Part shown: one piece after another, positions 28,553 to 38,101 of the stretch
How the letters are laid out: every line of letters starts with the position of its first letter
Position numbering within the stretch: the first letter of the stretch is position 1
NCBI RefSeq assembly: GCF_023540835.1
Contig: NZ_JALKCU010000001.1
Span: 496,001-560,000 of the forward strand
Source of the DNA: Marivivens geojensis
Lineage (GTDB): Bacteria; Pseudomonadota; Alphaproteobacteria; Rhodobacterales; Rhodobacteraceae
Length of the DNA stretch: 64,000 bases
Reading direction: 5' to 3'
Position numbers and translations under genes: made by a program
The notes under the pieces: generated by a model
Seen by the model: the letters and a program-made list of their open reading frames with translations, nothing else
What the model was told of the DNA's origin: nothing
Database searches by the model: none

Positions 28553-28665
28553 CTGAACCGCCCGTTTTGTAAGGTAAATGATCAGGCAGGGTTCAACAGG
28601 CCATAGCGTCAAAGGTCAAGCGCTTTTAGGGGTTTTGGCTGATTAGACGCGTGTCACATTGCTGT

Positions 28666-30180
28666 TTACCCTGCTTTTCGCCGCAAACCACGATTGCCGA
28701 CTACCATAGGGCTGTAATTGTTGATCCAGTTGTCAACATCCTCTGGCGGCAGAGGGCGTGCAATTCCAAAGCCTTGGACGTGGCCGCACCCTAGCTCAGC
28801 GAGCTTTAGGCGCTCTTCTGTGGTTTCGACACCTTCGGCCAGCGTGTCGAGCCCTAGCCGATCTGCCATTGTCAAAATAGCAGCGACCATTTTTTGTTGT
28901 TCGTCATCTGCATCTATGCGGGTCACAAATGATCGGTCAATTTTGATGCGTTCGATAGAATATCGCCGAATCGACGTAATCGATGCGTGGCCTGTGCCGA
29001 AATCATCAAGGTCGAGACTGCAGCCCAATCCCGCGAGGCCAGAGAGATTTCGGATCACAATGTCATCGGCATGGTCAGCAACCACGGTTTCGAGCACCTC
29101 AACGGCGAGCCGATTGGCGCCCAAACCAAATTCATGGAGGCGCTGTTCGATCCGATCCACAAGTTGAGGGTCCGTGAGTTCTTCTTTCGAGAAGTTCACG
29201 CCGACACGAGGGATTGTTAGCCCAGTTTGGTCCCAACGACGGAGCGAGGACAAAGCGTCGTGGATCATCGCTTCGCCAAGTCGATGCATCTGACCAGCCT
29301 GAGCCAGTGCGGGCAGGAACTCCAACGGCGGAATCAGCCCGCGCCGAGGGTGCTGCCACCGCGCCAAGGTTTCAAATCCGGTGATCTCACCGGTGCGTGT
29401 CGAAATCTGTGGCTGAAAGAAAGCACGGATTTCTCCGTTCTCCAAAGCGCGCGTGACTTGTTGGGACAACTCGTTGCAATTCGCGATGCGGTTTCGCATT
29501 GATGGCGAGAAGCTTCGGATGGCTGTGGGGGCGTGCCGTTGTGCTTCGATGAGAGCCGAATTTGCGGCCTGTAACAGTGCGACACCTGTTTTCTGGTCGA
29601 GGCGATCAGAGAGACTAAACCCTATTGAGACCGTCAGATAGACGTTCATGCCTGCAATATGAAACTGTTCGGCCATTGTGTGTTGAATGCGTGAGGCGAG
29701 TTGGATCGCTGCCTCAAGGTCAAAGCGCCGCGTTGGAGAAAGCCCTACCGCAAAGGTTGGACCATCGAGCCTCGCAGCAATGTCGTCAGCCCTAAGAATC
29801 GCGGAGAGACGAACAGCAATGGCTTTGAAAATTGCCTCGACCCCTGATCGGTCATGGCGTTCTTCGATCAACTTGAACCGATCGACTTCAAAGACGATAG
29901 CGCCCGTCGTAAGCCCGTTTTGTTTGCCTGAGCGAAGTGCATGATCCAGTGCTACAACGAGGCCGTCGCGCGTGGTGAGGCCAGTGGCCGCGTCGATTGG
30001 GATCGCGTCGGGTAAGTTCGGCAATATGAATGCGAGAAACGTTGGCCCCAAGAAGGTCGCTACGATCAACCCTGGTTGACCTGCCAACATGTATCCCGCC
30101 ACAGCGCCTAAGGGAGCAATGAGGATATAGGGCCAGCGGGTCTTATTGCGGCGAACGGCGTTGACGATTGCGTTAGGCAT
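28666..30180 (-). CDS. Membrane GGDEF-EAL protein, degenerate GGDEF and intact EAL
   Basis: The 504-residue protein has two N-terminal hydrophobic helices (about 17-54), a GGDEF-like domain (about 65-225) and an EAL domain (about 237-490). The GGDEF signature reads LDGPTF near 138-143, so cyclase activity is probably lost. EAL residues are mostly retained: FETL at 269-272, LDLDDFGTG, KIDRSFV and LAEGVET. I infer a c-di-GMP phosphodiesterase, possibly GTP-regulated through the inactive GGDEF. It sits between yidC and ttcA. Confidence 0.9.
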   Translation of the reverse strand: MPNAIVNAVRRNKTRWPYILIAPLGAVAGYMLAGQPGLIVATFLGPTFLAFILPNLPDAIPIDAATGLTTRDGLVVALDHALRSGKQNGLTTGAIVFEVDRFKLIEERHDRSGVEAIFKAIAVRLSAILRADDIAARLDGPTFAVGLSPTRRFDLEAAIQLASRIQHTMAEQFHIAGMNVYLTVSIGFSLSDRLDQKTGVALLQAANSALIEAQRHAPTAIRSFSPSMRNRIANCNELSQQVTRALENGEIRAFFQPQISTRTGEITGFETLARWQHPRRGLIPPLEFLPALAQAGQMHRLGEAMIHDALSSLRRWDQTGLTIPRVGVNFSKEELTDPQLVDRIEQRLHEFGLGANRLAVEVLETVVADHADDIVIRNLSGLAGLGCSLDLDDFGTGHASITSIRRYSIERIKIDRSFVTRIDADDEQQKMVAAILTMADRLGLDTLAEGVETTEERLKLAELGCGHVQGFGIARPLPPEDVDNWINNYSPMVVGNRGLRRKAG

Positions 30181-30245
30181 AGTAGTCCATTCCTTTGCCC
30201 GTTTCCGGTCAGGATGAACCTAAAGGTCAATTGCTAAGCGAAACC

Positions 30246-31112
30246 TTAACGCAAGTCTGGAATATCGGGAAAATTGTCCGTTTTTTGTTCATTGATCTGC
30301 AACCCTTTGAAGTCAAAGATGGCAGGGTCGAGAAGATGCGACGGGCGCGTATTCATCAAAGCGCGGAACATTTTCTGACGGCGGCCCGGTGCGTTTTTCT
30401 CCCAGCCGTCGAGGATGCCCTTAACCTGCTGGCGCTGCAGTCCATCTTGCGACCCGCACAGATCGCAAGGGATGATCGGATAGTTCATCGCGGTCGCGAA
30501 CTTCTCGCAGTCGGCTTCGGCTACATGTGCAAGCGGGCGATAGACGAACAGGTCACCTTCTTCGTTGACCAGCTTTGGCGGCATCGTCGCGAGGCGGGAG
30601 CCGTGGAAGAGGTTCATGAAGAAGGTTTCGAGAATATCATCGCGATGATGACCCAACACGACTGCGCTACAGCCCTCTTCGCGCGCGATTCGATAGAGGT
30701 TACCGCGACGTAGGCGCGAGCATAGGGCGCAGAAGGTGCGGCCTGCGGGCACTTTGTCCATCACGATCGAATAGGTGTCTTGGTATTCGATGCGATGCGG
30801 AACGCCCATCCTTTCAAGGAATTCGGGTAGTACCGTCGCGGGGAATCCTGGCTGACCTTGGTCGAGGTTGCAGGCTAGGAGGTCCACAGGCAGAAGGCCG
30901 CGCCATTTCAGTTCATAGAGAATAGCCAGCATCGTGTAGCTGTCTTTGCCACCTGACAAACAAACGAGCCAGCGCGCATCACGCTCAATCATCCCGTATT
31001 GTTCGATCGCCTCTCGGACGTTTTGTACAATACGCTTGCGTAGTTTTTTGAACTCGGTCGATTTCGGCGCACCGTGAAAAAGTGGATGGATGTCGTCCAG
31101 ATCGTCGAGCAT
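30246..31112 (-). CDS. ttcA: tRNA 2-thiocytidine synthetase TtcA
   Basis: The 288-residue protein has the PP-loop SGGKDS (53-58) and the cysteines of the [4Fe-4S] site: CALC at 128-131 and Cys216 in PCDLCGSQ. TtcA thiolates cytidine 32 in certain tRNAs, including several tRNA-Arg species, two of which are encoded in this window. It is 19 bases downstream of yidD on the same strand. Confidence 0.93.
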   Translation of the reverse strand: MLDDLDDIHPLFHGAPKSTEFKKLRKRIVQNVREAIEQYGMIERDARWLVCLSGGKDSYTMLAILYELKWRGLLPVDLLACNLDQGQPGFPATVLPEFLERMGVPHRIEYQDTYSIVMDKVPAGRTFCALCSRLRRGNLYRIAREEGCSAVVLGHHRDDILETFFMNLFHGSRLATMPPKLVNEEGDLFVYRPLAHVAEADCEKFATAMNYPIIPCDLCGSQDGLQRQQVKGILDGWEKNAPGRRQKMFRALMNTRPSHLLDPAIFDFKGLQINEQKTDNFPDIPDLR

Positions 31113-31131
31113 GGCGCGTCCTTTGTCGTGA

Positions 31132-31380
31132 TTAGTGGTCGTGAGTGCAGCGTTTCTTTGGTTCAGGAACGTTATCGATTCCCGAGCCGCCCCAAGGATT
31201 ACACCGAAGGATGCGGTAGATCATCAGGTAGGTCCCCCTGATCGCGCCGTGTTTTTCCAGTGCTTCCATGCCGTAGGCAGAACAAGTTGGCTGGAAGCGG
31301 CAGCCGTGCCCGATCCATGCGCTGAAGACCAATCGATAGAACCTGACGGGCAGGGATATGACCCAAGCAGCGGGTGTCAT
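31132..31380 (-). CDS. yidD: Membrane protein insertion efficiency factor YidD
   Basis: The 82-residue protein has the YidD hallmarks: [12 protein letters not shown] with an amphipathic helix, [15 protein letters not shown], and the [17 protein letters not shown] block. It overlaps rnpA by 4 bases, the standard rpmH-rnpA-yidD arrangement. Confidence 0.95.
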   Translation of the reverse strand: MTPAAWVISLPVRFYRLVFSAWIGHGCRFQPTCSAYGMEALEKHGAIRGTYLMIYRILRCNPWGGSGIDNVPEPKKRCTHDH

Positions 31381-31787
31381 TTGTGCACCTTTCGAAGAGC
31401 CCAGATTAGATCCTTTTGCATTTGTTTGAAATCCGCCGTCGCGGTAATTTCTTTGCGGCCAATAAGGACATAGTCCCAGCCAGCTAGAGCGTGGCTGTGC
31501 ATCACCAGACGGGCAATCTCGCGCAAACGTCGTTTGGCGCGGTTACGTGCGACCGCGTTCCCCACCTTTTTCGAGCAGGTATACCCAACGCGAAATGGAG
31601 CATCGTCACCACGTTCGCGGGCTTGGAGGTGAAAGCCTGATGTGCCCTGACGCCGCGCATTGGCGGCCCGCAGAAAATCAGCCCGTTTTTTCAGGACCGG
31701 CGGACGAACGAAAACCGCCGCAGGCTGCGCCTCGGCGGTTCGCGTCGAATTCTCTTGCGGTGTCACAACGGACCCCGCAGGCGCCAT
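31377..31787 (-). CDS. rnpA: Ribonuclease P protein component
   Basis: The 136-residue basic protein has the RNR motif KVGNAVARNRAKRRLREIAR of RnpA. An N-terminal extension of about 30 residues precedes the usual LKKRADFLRAA start, as in other Rhodobacterales. Its ATG overlaps the rpmH stop (TAATG), so initiation is likely by coupling. Confidence 0.95.
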   Translation of the reverse strand: MAPAGSVVTPQENSTRTAEAQPAAVFVRPPVLKKRADFLRAANARRQGTSGFHLQARERGDDAPFRVGYTCSKKVGNAVARNRAKRRLREIARLVMHSHALAGWDYVLIGRKEITATADFKQMQKDLIWALRKVHK

Positions 31788-31921
31788 TAGGCGCTCAGGA
31801 CCTTACGGCCACGTGCGCGACGGGCGTTCAGGATCTTGCGGCCAGCTTTAGTCGCCATACGGGCGCGGAAGCCGTGACGGTTCTTACGAACCCGGTTAGA
31901 AGGTTGGAACGTGCGCTTCAT
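31787..31921 (-). CDS. rpmH: 50S ribosomal protein L34
   Basis: The 44-residue protein [18 protein letters not shown]... with the [18 protein letters not shown] core and RGRKVLSA end is a standard L34. The start has GGAGAG 6 bases upstream. It is the first gene of the rpmH-rnpA-yidD transcript and has a recognisable promoter. Confidence 0.97.
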   Translation of the reverse strand: MKRTFQPSNRVRKNRHGFRARMATKAGRKILNARRARGRKVLSA

Positions 31922-31987
31922 CGCGTTCTCTCCGGTCAGATGGGCCGAACCTTTACAGATTCGAGGCCGTGAAACTTTGAAGCCCTG

Positions 31988-32016
31988 CCTTTAGAGGGGC
32001 CTCACCACTCTGTCAA
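31988..32016 (-). promoter_or_regulatory. Promoter of rpmH
   Basis: On the minus strand a perfect -35 TTGACA (32016-32011) and -10 TAAAGG (31993-31988) are separated by 17 bases. The predicted 5' leader to rpmH is about 60 bases. Confidence 0.7.
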
Positions 32017-32171
32017 CGCGGTTGGGGGTAGGTTTTTGACAAAACCGTCACATTCCCTGCCCGATGTTACAAAACTGGCCAGATTTAAGGCCAGTTCATC
32101 AACCTCGCGTGAGTATGGCTATGCGGGGACGTTGGATTTGTCCATGAAGGATCAAAGCCAACGGAGCAAAA

Positions 32172-32900
32172 ATGATAGAGAAATCAATTCTGGAGCCGAC
32201 ACTTCTTCGGCGCTTGCCTATTGTCCTTATTCTCGTTGGGGCGATTCTTGGTGTCTGGTTCCTGCGCGATACGCTGACTTTTGAAACCTTGCGAGGGAAC
32301 CGTCAGCTTTTGATCGATTTCCGCGATGCGAATCCCGTTCTGTCGGTCCTCGTCTTTGTCAGTGTCTATGTTGTGATTGTCGCGTTCTCTTTGCCCGGAG
32401 CGACCGTTGCGACCTTGACGGGCGGGTTCCTCTTCGCGACCTTTCCGGGTGTTTTGTATAACGTTGTCGGTGCCACTGTCGGCGCATCTGCATTGTTTCT
32501 AGCTGCACGCTGGGGGCTGGGTGAACGACTATCCGCGAAAATGGATGGGTCAACCGGCGCGATCAAGCGGATCAAAGATGGGATCGACGAAAACCAATGG
32601 TCGATGCTTTTCCTAATTCGGCTTGTGCCGGCCGTGCCATTCTTTGTGGCGAATCTCGTGCCCGCACTTGTGGGCGTTCCTTTGCACCGATTTGTGATTT
32701 CGACGGCGTTGGGCATTGTCCCAGGGGCTTTGGTGTTCACGTCGATTGGGAATGGTTTGGGTGCGGTTTTTGATCGTGGAGAATCGCCCGACTTATCGAT
32801 CGTGTTCGAGCCCTCTGTGCTGCTACCTTTATTAGGACTATGTGCGCTGGCCGCATTACCGATCCTTGTCAAAGCTATTCGGAGATCAAGGAATGGATGA
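32172..32900 (+). CDS. TVP38/TMEM64-family membrane protein
   Basis: The 242-residue inner-membrane protein has five to six hydrophobic helices and the SNARE-assoc (DedA-like) core: FSLPGATVATLTGGFLFATFPG (given in its first part), then R-L-V-P-A-V-P-F-F-V-A-N and GIVPGALVFTSIGNGLG. The function of bacterial members is unsettled; lipid scrambling or transport is proposed for relatives. GGAGCAAAA precedes the start. It overlaps the next gene by 8 bases. Confidence 0.88.
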   Translation: MIEKSILEPTLLRRLPIVLILVGAILGVWFLRDTLTFETLRGNRQLLIDFRDANPVLSVLVFVSVYVVIVAFSLPGATVATLTGGFLFATFPGVLYNVVGATVGASALFLAARWGLGERLSAKMDGSTGAIKRIKDGIDENQWSMLFLIRLVPAVPFFVANLVPALVGVPLHRFVISTALGIVPGALVFTSIGNGLGAVFDRGESPDLSIVFEPSVLLPLLGLCALAALPILVKAIRRSRNG

Positions 32901-34257
32901 ACTTCGGTGTGATGTTTGCGTGATAGGCGCAGGCTCTGGCGGGCTCTCTGTCGCGGCAGGGGCTGTGCAAATGGGTGCCAGTGTCGTCTTGATCGAGGGC
33001 CATAAAATGGGCGGTGATTGCCTGAACTATGGCTGCGTGCCGTCCAAGGCGCTCTTGTCGGCAGCGCGGTTGGGTCAGGATTATGTCTCCGCCAAAGATC
33101 ACGTCGCGCAAACGATTGCCGCGATTGAACCTCATGACAGTCAGGACAGATTCGAAGGGCTGGGGTGCACTGTCATCCGAGACTATGCACGTTTCATTTC
33201 ACCAGCTGTCGTTCTCGCAGGTGGAAAGCACATCCGCGCACGCCGTTTCGTGATCGCCACGGGATCTTCGCCGTTCGTCCCGCCAATTGACGGCATCGAC
33301 ACCGTGGAGGCGCATACGAATGAAACGATCTTTGAACTCAGGGAAAAGCCAAAGCACCTGATCATCATCGGCGGTGGTCCGATTGGTATAGAGATGGCGC
33401 AAGCACATCGCGGGTTTGGTTGCGAGGTTACCGTTGTTGAGGGTGCGGAAATCCTAGGTAATGAAGACCGAGATGCGGCTGATGTGATCAGGACTTCGTT
33501 GGTGGAGCAGGGCGTAGCGATTCTCGAAAACTGTAAAGCGCAGCGGATTTCACCTGACAACGGCGTAACCGTGCAGACGGATCGGGGGCCGATTGTTGGG
33601 TCGCACCTGCTCATCGCGGCTGGACGGCGCGTGAATATTGATAGTCTCGATTTGGCAGAAGGTGGGATCAACCATGACCTCAAAGGTATCCACGTCGATG
33701 CTGGACTGCGGTCGGTGTCCAACCGAAAGGTCTATGCGATTGGCGATGTCGCGGGTGGGATGCAGTTCACGCACCTCGCGGGCTATCATGCGGGTATCAT
33801 CGTTCGTTCAATGTTATTCGGGCTGCCCGCCAAGTCGCGGACGGAACATATACCACGTGTGACCTACACTTCGCCTGAGTTGGCGCAAATTGGCCCGACG
33901 GAGGCCGAGGCAGTTGAAAAATACGGTGCTTCGGTGTCGGTCCATCGCGTTGAATTCGGGGGAAATGATCGCGCAGTGGCAAGTGGATCGACCGTTGGTT
34001 TTCTCAAACTCATGGTCGTCAAAGGTCGGCCTGTTGGCGTGACAATCGTCGGCTCTCAGGCGGGCGAACTGATCGCGATGTGGGCGATGGCGATCGCAAA
34101 TAGGTCTAAACTTTCGTTTATCGCCAATACTGTTTTGCCTTACCCGACCTTGGCAGAGATTAACAAACGCGCTGCGAGTGCCTATTTTACGCCAAAGCTA
34201 TTCGAAAGCTCGCTCGTTAAGCGGGTCGTGGGGATGGTGCAGCGAATGCTGCCGTAG
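32893..34257 (+). CDS. FAD-dependent disulfide oxidoreductase (mercuric reductase-like)
   Basis: The 454-residue flavoprotein has the FAD-binding CVIGAGSGGLSVA near the N-terminus, the redox-active CLNYGCVPSKA, an NAD(P)-binding GGGPIGIEMA and the second FAD motif YAIGDVAGG. It is of the dihydrolipoamide dehydrogenase or mercuric reductase type, but there is no C-terminal paired cysteine for mercury, so a mercury role is unlikely. Start ATG 32893 overlaps the TVP38 gene; this TVP38-oxidoreductase pairing occurs in many proteobacteria. Confidence 0.9.
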   Translation: MDELRCDVCVIGAGSGGLSVAAGAVQMGASVVLIEGHKMGGDCLNYGCVPSKALLSAARLGQDYVSAKDHVAQTIAAIEPHDSQDRFEGLGCTVIRDYARFISPAVVLAGGKHIRARRFVIATGSSPFVPPIDGIDTVEAHTNETIFELREKPKHLIIIGGGPIGIEMAQAHRGFGCEVTVVEGAEILGNEDRDAADVIRTSLVEQGVAILENCKAQRISPDNGVTVQTDRGPIVGSHLLIAAGRRVNIDSLDLAEGGINHDLKGIHVDAGLRSVSNRKVYAIGDVAGGMQFTHLAGYHAGIIVRSMLFGLPAKSRTEHIPRVTYTSPELAQIGPTEAEAVEKYGASVSVHRVEFGGNDRAVASGSTVGFLKLMVVKGRPVGVTIVGSQAGELIAMWAMAIANRSKLSFIANTVLPYPTLAEINKRAASAYFTPKLFESSLVKRVVGMVQRMLP

Positions 34258-34275
34258 TCCCGAAACGGAGGGGCA

Positions 34276-35676
34276 ATGTTCAAAACGCTATCAGGGCGTT
34301 TTTTGATTTTGACAGTCATCTTTGTCATGTTGGCAGAGGTGTTCATTTTCGTGCCCTCTGTTGCGCGGTTCCGTCAGGATTACCTTCTGCTGCGCCTCGA
34401 ACGGGCGCAAATTGCATCCTTGGCTCTTTTAGCAGACGATATGATTAAGCCAGAGTTGGAAGTAGAGCTTCTCGATAATGCTGGCGTGTTTAACGTGGTG
34501 TTGCGGCGTGATGAGGTGCGGCAGCTTGCCTTGTCATCGCCGATTCCGGGGCAGGTCGAGGCGACCTACGATATGCGCGATCCCAGCGCTCTGGCTTTGA
34601 TCCGTGATGCGATGTCAGTGCTTCTTTCGACGCATAACCCAGTCATCCGCGTGATCGGCAACCCAGTTCAGGACGGTGGCTTGCTTATCGAGGTCACGAT
34701 GGAGCAAGGTCCGCTGCGCGTGGCAATGCTCGAATACGGGCTGAACGTGCTTCTTTTGTCCGCAGTTATTTCAGTGATCACCGCTCTGTTGCTGTTTTTT
34801 GCTGTGCAGGTGTTTTTGGTAAAACCCATTCGCGGCGTGGTGCGCCATATGACACTCTACGCAGAGGCCCCCGAGGATGCCCGTAGGTTTATTGAACCCA
34901 GTGCGGGCGTGCTGGAGCTGCGAGAGGCTGAACAGGCGCTCAAAACAATGCAAGAGCAGCTCACAGGCGCTCTCAAGCAAAAGGATCGTCTGGCACAGTT
35001 GGGTGAAGGCGTTGCGAAAGTAAGTCACGATCTACGCAATATCTTGACCTCTGCCCAGCTGTTCACAGATCGGATCGAAGTATCAAACGATCCTGCAGTT
35101 CAACGACTTGCCCCCAAACTCGTGAACTCGATCACGCGTGCCGTTCATTTGTGTGAAAACACATTGGCGTTCGGTCGGGCCGAAGAAGCACCACCAAAAC
35201 TAACGCGATTTGCGCTGGCAGAAATTGTGGCGGACGTCATTGACAGTGAACGTCTATCGGCTGGGGACTATGACCTGTCGTTCTCCGAGGACGTTGCTGC
35301 GAATCTGATGATCCGCGCGGATAGTGAACAGATTTACCGTGTCCTTTCGAATCTGGTGCGGAATGCGCGGCAGGCCATTATGGCAACGGGAAGGGCGGGC
35401 GAGATCAACATTCATGCCTCTGAAACCGAGGATAGCTGGCACATCACCGTCTCTGACACAGGGCCGGGGCTGCCTCCGCGTGCCAAAGAACACCTGTTCC
35501 AAGCCTTCCAAGGCGGTGCAACAAAAGGCGGTTCGGGGCTTGGGCTTGCGATTGCTGCTGAATTGGTGCGCGGTCATGGCGGCATTCTTGAATTGGCAGA
35601 GAGTGGTGCAGACGGAACATCCTTTGAGATGACCCTGCCAAAGGCCGAAATCAGACTTTCTGCACCTGAAGCGTAA
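34276..35676 (+). CDS. Membrane sensor histidine kinase
   Basis: The 466-residue protein has a first helix at about 9-27, a periplasmic sensor of about 130 residues, a second helix near 160-180, a HAMP-like linker, then HisKA with the phosphoacceptor in VSHDLRN and an ATPase domain with N box NLVRNARQA, G1 DTGPGLP and G2 GGSGLGLAIA. No response regulator gene is adjacent, so it is an orphan kinase. It follows the oxidoreductase by 18 bases and may be cotranscribed with it. Confidence 0.9.
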   Translation: MFKTLSGRFLILTVIFVMLAEVFIFVPSVARFRQDYLLLRLERAQIASLALLADDMIKPELEVELLDNAGVFNVVLRRDEVRQLALSSPIPGQVEATYDMRDPSALALIRDAMSVLLSTHNPVIRVIGNPVQDGGLLIEVTMEQGPLRVAMLEYGLNVLLLSAVISVITALLLFFAVQVFLVKPIRGVVRHMTLYAEAPEDARRFIEPSAGVLELREAEQALKTMQEQLTGALKQKDRLAQLGEGVAKVSHDLRNILTSAQLFTDRIEVSNDPAVQRLAPKLVNSITRAVHLCENTLAFGRAEEAPPKLTRFALAEIVADVIDSERLSAGDYDLSFSEDVAANLMIRADSEQIYRVLSNLVRNARQAIMATGRAGEINIHASETEDSWHITVSDTGPGLPPRAKEHLFQAFQGGATKGGSGLGLAIAAELVRGHGGILELAESGADGTSFEMTLPKAEIRLSAPEA

Positions 35677-35739
35677 AAACTTTCATTTCGGCTCTTGCCA
35701 TTACCAAACGGTGGGGATACATCGCCCCCACTCTGACGC

Positions 35740-35816
35740 GGACTGGTAGCTCAGTTGGATAGAGTACTTGACTACGAATCAAGGGGTCGGGGGTTCGAAT
35801 CCTCCCCAGTCCGCCA
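35740..35816 (+). tRNA. tRNA-Arg (ACG anticodon)
   Basis: The 77-base cloverleaf has acceptor GGACTGG paired with CCAGTCC, encoded CCA, anticodon stem CTTGA with TCAAG around ACG, and GGTTCGAAT in the T arm. A34 would be deaminated to inosine to read CGU, CGC and CGA. Its last 14 bases plus TTAA are repeated at 47299-47316, marking it as the attachment site of the island downstream. Confidence 0.97.
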
Positions 35817-35820
35817 TTAA
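35803..35820 (+). repeat. attL: 18-bp direct repeat at the tRNA-Arg 3' end
   Basis: TCCCCAGTCCGCCATTAA occurs here and again at 47299-47316. The copy here completes the tRNA; the other is a tRNA-tail remnant. This is the pattern left by tyrosine integrases that use tRNA 3' ends. Confidence 0.92.
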
Positions 35821-36063
35821 AACCAGCTAAGGCGCTGATTTAATTTAGAGAATATAAATATCTCCTTTGTGATCCCATAATTACTCCCCTTTCGGAGCTC
35901 TCGCTTATGCACTGCGCGTAATTTAACGTGAACTCCCCCACCCCCTTTATTTTCGCGAATCCTCGGACCCCACCGGAGGAGTCCCCCCTGTTTGCACAGA
36001 TGAGATCCGTACGCACATAAATGCTATTCCAGACGAATGGCACTTCATGCATAGGAGGAAAAG

Positions 36064-37473
36064 TTAACGATAGACGGTAAGTCGTTGACCAAATGAGCGG
36101 AACCCGTTTGCAGTTTCTTCCCCAAAGAGTGAATGACCCACCAGCACCGTCCTCCCCCTAAGCCGTAGCGGCAAAAGCTGACGCGCTTCATATCCACTCG
36201 AAGTGTCTAGCCAGCGAGGAGAAACAGGAAGAAAATTTCCAGCACCGTCATTGAGGCCAATCTGCGTTGGCATATCCCCCGGTTGGCGCTCCCAAACTGG
36301 GTTTAGCGACTGAACTACGAGGTCCTCCGCCCCGTCGTTATTAAGGTCCACAACAGACAAGTTATGTGCAAGATTATAGGAACTTTGGTTGGGCCAGTCT
36401 TGACCCCAAAGCCGATCATTACTTCGGTCAACAAAACGACCACCCTCGTTCATCAGCACTTGTATATTCAACCCCTTGAACCTCCCGGTAGAAAATTCGC
36501 CGGTATTAGTAAGCAAAATATCCAAATAGCCATCGCGATTAAGGTCGATCACATCGATATCTGTAGTCCAAGTTTTTGCGCCAAAGACGCTACGTGGAAG
36601 GGTTACAGACTGGCTGAATCTACCCTTACCATCGCCATATATTATCCGGCTCGGTTGTTGTGTATCCCCGGTGCCAGCAAGCAGTAAGTCCACTGCCCCA
36701 TCTAAGTTCAAATCTACTAACCGCGCTGTGAGCGCGCTATTAACCCGGGCAGCATTCGCCGGTAGGTGGTTACGCCCAGCAGAGAAGGTGAAATGGCCCG
36801 TTCCGTCGTTAAGTAGTACATAATTGTCAACTCGCGACCTACCTCCACCAGCATTAGTGATGACCACGATGTCAATGTCACCATCGCCATCAATATCTGC
36901 GGCATCGGCACCATGAGCCATGTCATCAAGCAGCGGCAGGTGAGTAAAAGAAGCATCCATATGGCGCCCGGCGGATTGGCTTAGGAGGAGCACGTTCTGT
37001 TCACCAGGAAATGGATGGGTATCGAGCCCATGCGCAGCAACAAAAAGGTCATCTACTCCGTCGCCATTGAAATCGGCTATAACAGCTTCTCGAGCATGCA
37101 CTCGAGAGGGCAACTGATCGACGCCTTGGTACGGAGCTCCAGACGCCGTGACTATGGTCATCCGAGTAGGTATGTCGATGGGCTCATTATTCGGCCCAAA
37201 ACTTTCCATTGTCATCACAATTTCATCTGAACCGTCTTTGTTGAGATCAAGAGTTGCTAGGATGCGAGAAGTAGAGGTGCACTGTGGGCATCCGAGACTT
37301 CGAATATCAGTCGTAGCAACAATCTGCCCTCTTGTTGGATAAGGACCTCTAACAAAATCGGTCGATGTTGGTGGCGACGACGCTTCTTGAGATGATGGAA
37401 TGGAATTAGGTGTCGCAACTTCCACGCAGGCAATGAGAAGCGTTACAAACAGCAGTGAAAAAATTAGCCGCAT
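36064..37473 (-). CDS. FG-GAP/VCBS-repeat lipoprotein
   Basis: The 469-residue protein starts MRLIFSLLFVTLLIAC, a lipoprotein signal whose Cys16 would be acylated. A proline and serine rich linker follows, then a beta-propeller of FG-GAP type with at least six calcium-loop motifs: DLNKDGSDE, DFNGDGVDD, DIDGDGDID, DLNLDGAVD, DLNRDGYLD and DLNNDGAED. It is expected on the outer membrane or cell surface, in adhesion or ligand binding; function is unknown. I start at 37473 with GGAG upstream rather than at 37542. It is unusual cargo for a satellite. Confidence 0.85.
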   Translation of the reverse strand: MRLIFSLLFVTLLIACVEVATPNSIPSSQEASSPPTSTDFVRGPYPTRGQIVATTDIRSLGCPQCTSTSRILATLDLNKDGSDEIVMTMESFGPNNEPIDIPTRMTIVTASGAPYQGVDQLPSRVHAREAVIADFNGDGVDDLFVAAHGLDTHPFPGEQNVLLLSQSAGRHMDASFTHLPLLDDMAHGADAADIDGDGDIDIVVITNAGGGRSRVDNYVLLNDGTGHFTFSAGRNHLPANAARVNSALTARLVDLNLDGAVDLLLAGTGDTQQPSRIIYGDGKGRFSQSVTLPRSVFGAKTWTTDIDVIDLNRDGYLDILLTNTGEFSTGRFKGLNIQVLMNEGGRFVDRSNDRLWGQDWPNQSSYNLAHNLSVVDLNNDGAEDLVVQSLNPVWERQPGDMPTQIGLNDGAGNFLPVSPRWLDTSSGYEARQLLPLRLRGRTVLVGHSLFGEETANGFRSFGQRLTVYR

Positions 37474-37751
37474 TATGAACTCCAGCGCTATATGTGCGTT
37501 TGTTTTTAATTTTGGTAGCAAGTTGCGTCTAGTATCCAACAAAATTCTCTGAGTCCGTCGAGCAAAATCTGTCCCAGCAGGGCTAAGCGATGTCCATTTC
37601 TGCTGATCATAACGGCAATTAAGAAATGTGGCGGCTAGCCATGTCGATCAACGTGCTCACCCCACACCCTACTAATCAAGAAACCACCACTACCGTCAAA
37701 TTTTGGATAAGCGCTTTTCTAAAATAACCGAGTGCCGGAAGCGATATAGCT

Positions 37752-38060
37752 TCAGGTGATCAAGCCAGCCCCCTTCATTACCCCTTCAAGTTCACGCAGC
37801 TCTCGGAGCTTCTTGTCGCGAATGGCTCGTATTGTTCTAGTCTCGCGTCCGTGGATCGTCTTCGCCTCTGCGCACTTCACCCTGCCAGCAGCTGTTCTTG
37901 GCCCTGTGGACGCTCCTCCGTGCGATCTGCACACCTTCTTACCTTTCATCGCAGTTTTACGGCATTGCTCACCAGACCGCTTCGAGCGGGCTTGGCATCG
38001 CGGCACCCGAATACAGCCAAAAGCTGTGATGTTTTTTTCCATGCTATGCACGGCGATCAA
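37752..38060 (-). CDS. HGGxST-motif small basic protein
   Basis: The protein has 102 residues, or 96 if it starts at the second Met (MEKNITAFG, 38042). It has two short Cys pairs (RCQARSKRSGEQC, KVCRSH) and the motif HGGASTGPRTAAGR, seen in many small phage and island proteins and in some terminase small-subunit neighbours. It is likely a zinc-binding nucleic-acid protein, but this is inferred. A 278-base gap without recognisable features separates it from the lipoprotein gene. Confidence 0.7.
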   Translation of the reverse strand: MIAVHSMEKNITAFGCIRVPRCQARSKRSGEQCRKTAMKGKKVCRSHGGASTGPRTAAGRVKCAEAKTIHGRETRTIRAIRDKKLRELRELEGVMKGAGLIT

Positions 38061-38101
38061 CCTGTGTTTTTGTGCTGTGAGTTCCCTGTCGAGAATATCA
38101 C

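Noticed and set aside
32036-32068. Plus-strand promoter TTGACA at 32036
   Set aside because: No acceptable -10 box lies at 16-18 bases; the minus-strand rpmH promoter explains the region.
31787-32172. Chromosomal origin beside rpmH
   Set aside because: No dnaA or dnaN, no cluster of DnaA boxes and no strong AT-rich repeats are visible; alphaproteobacterial origins often lie elsewhere.
32893-34257. Mercuric reductase as a resistance enzyme
   Set aside because: The active-site pair is present, but the C-terminal cysteines and mer neighbours are missing.
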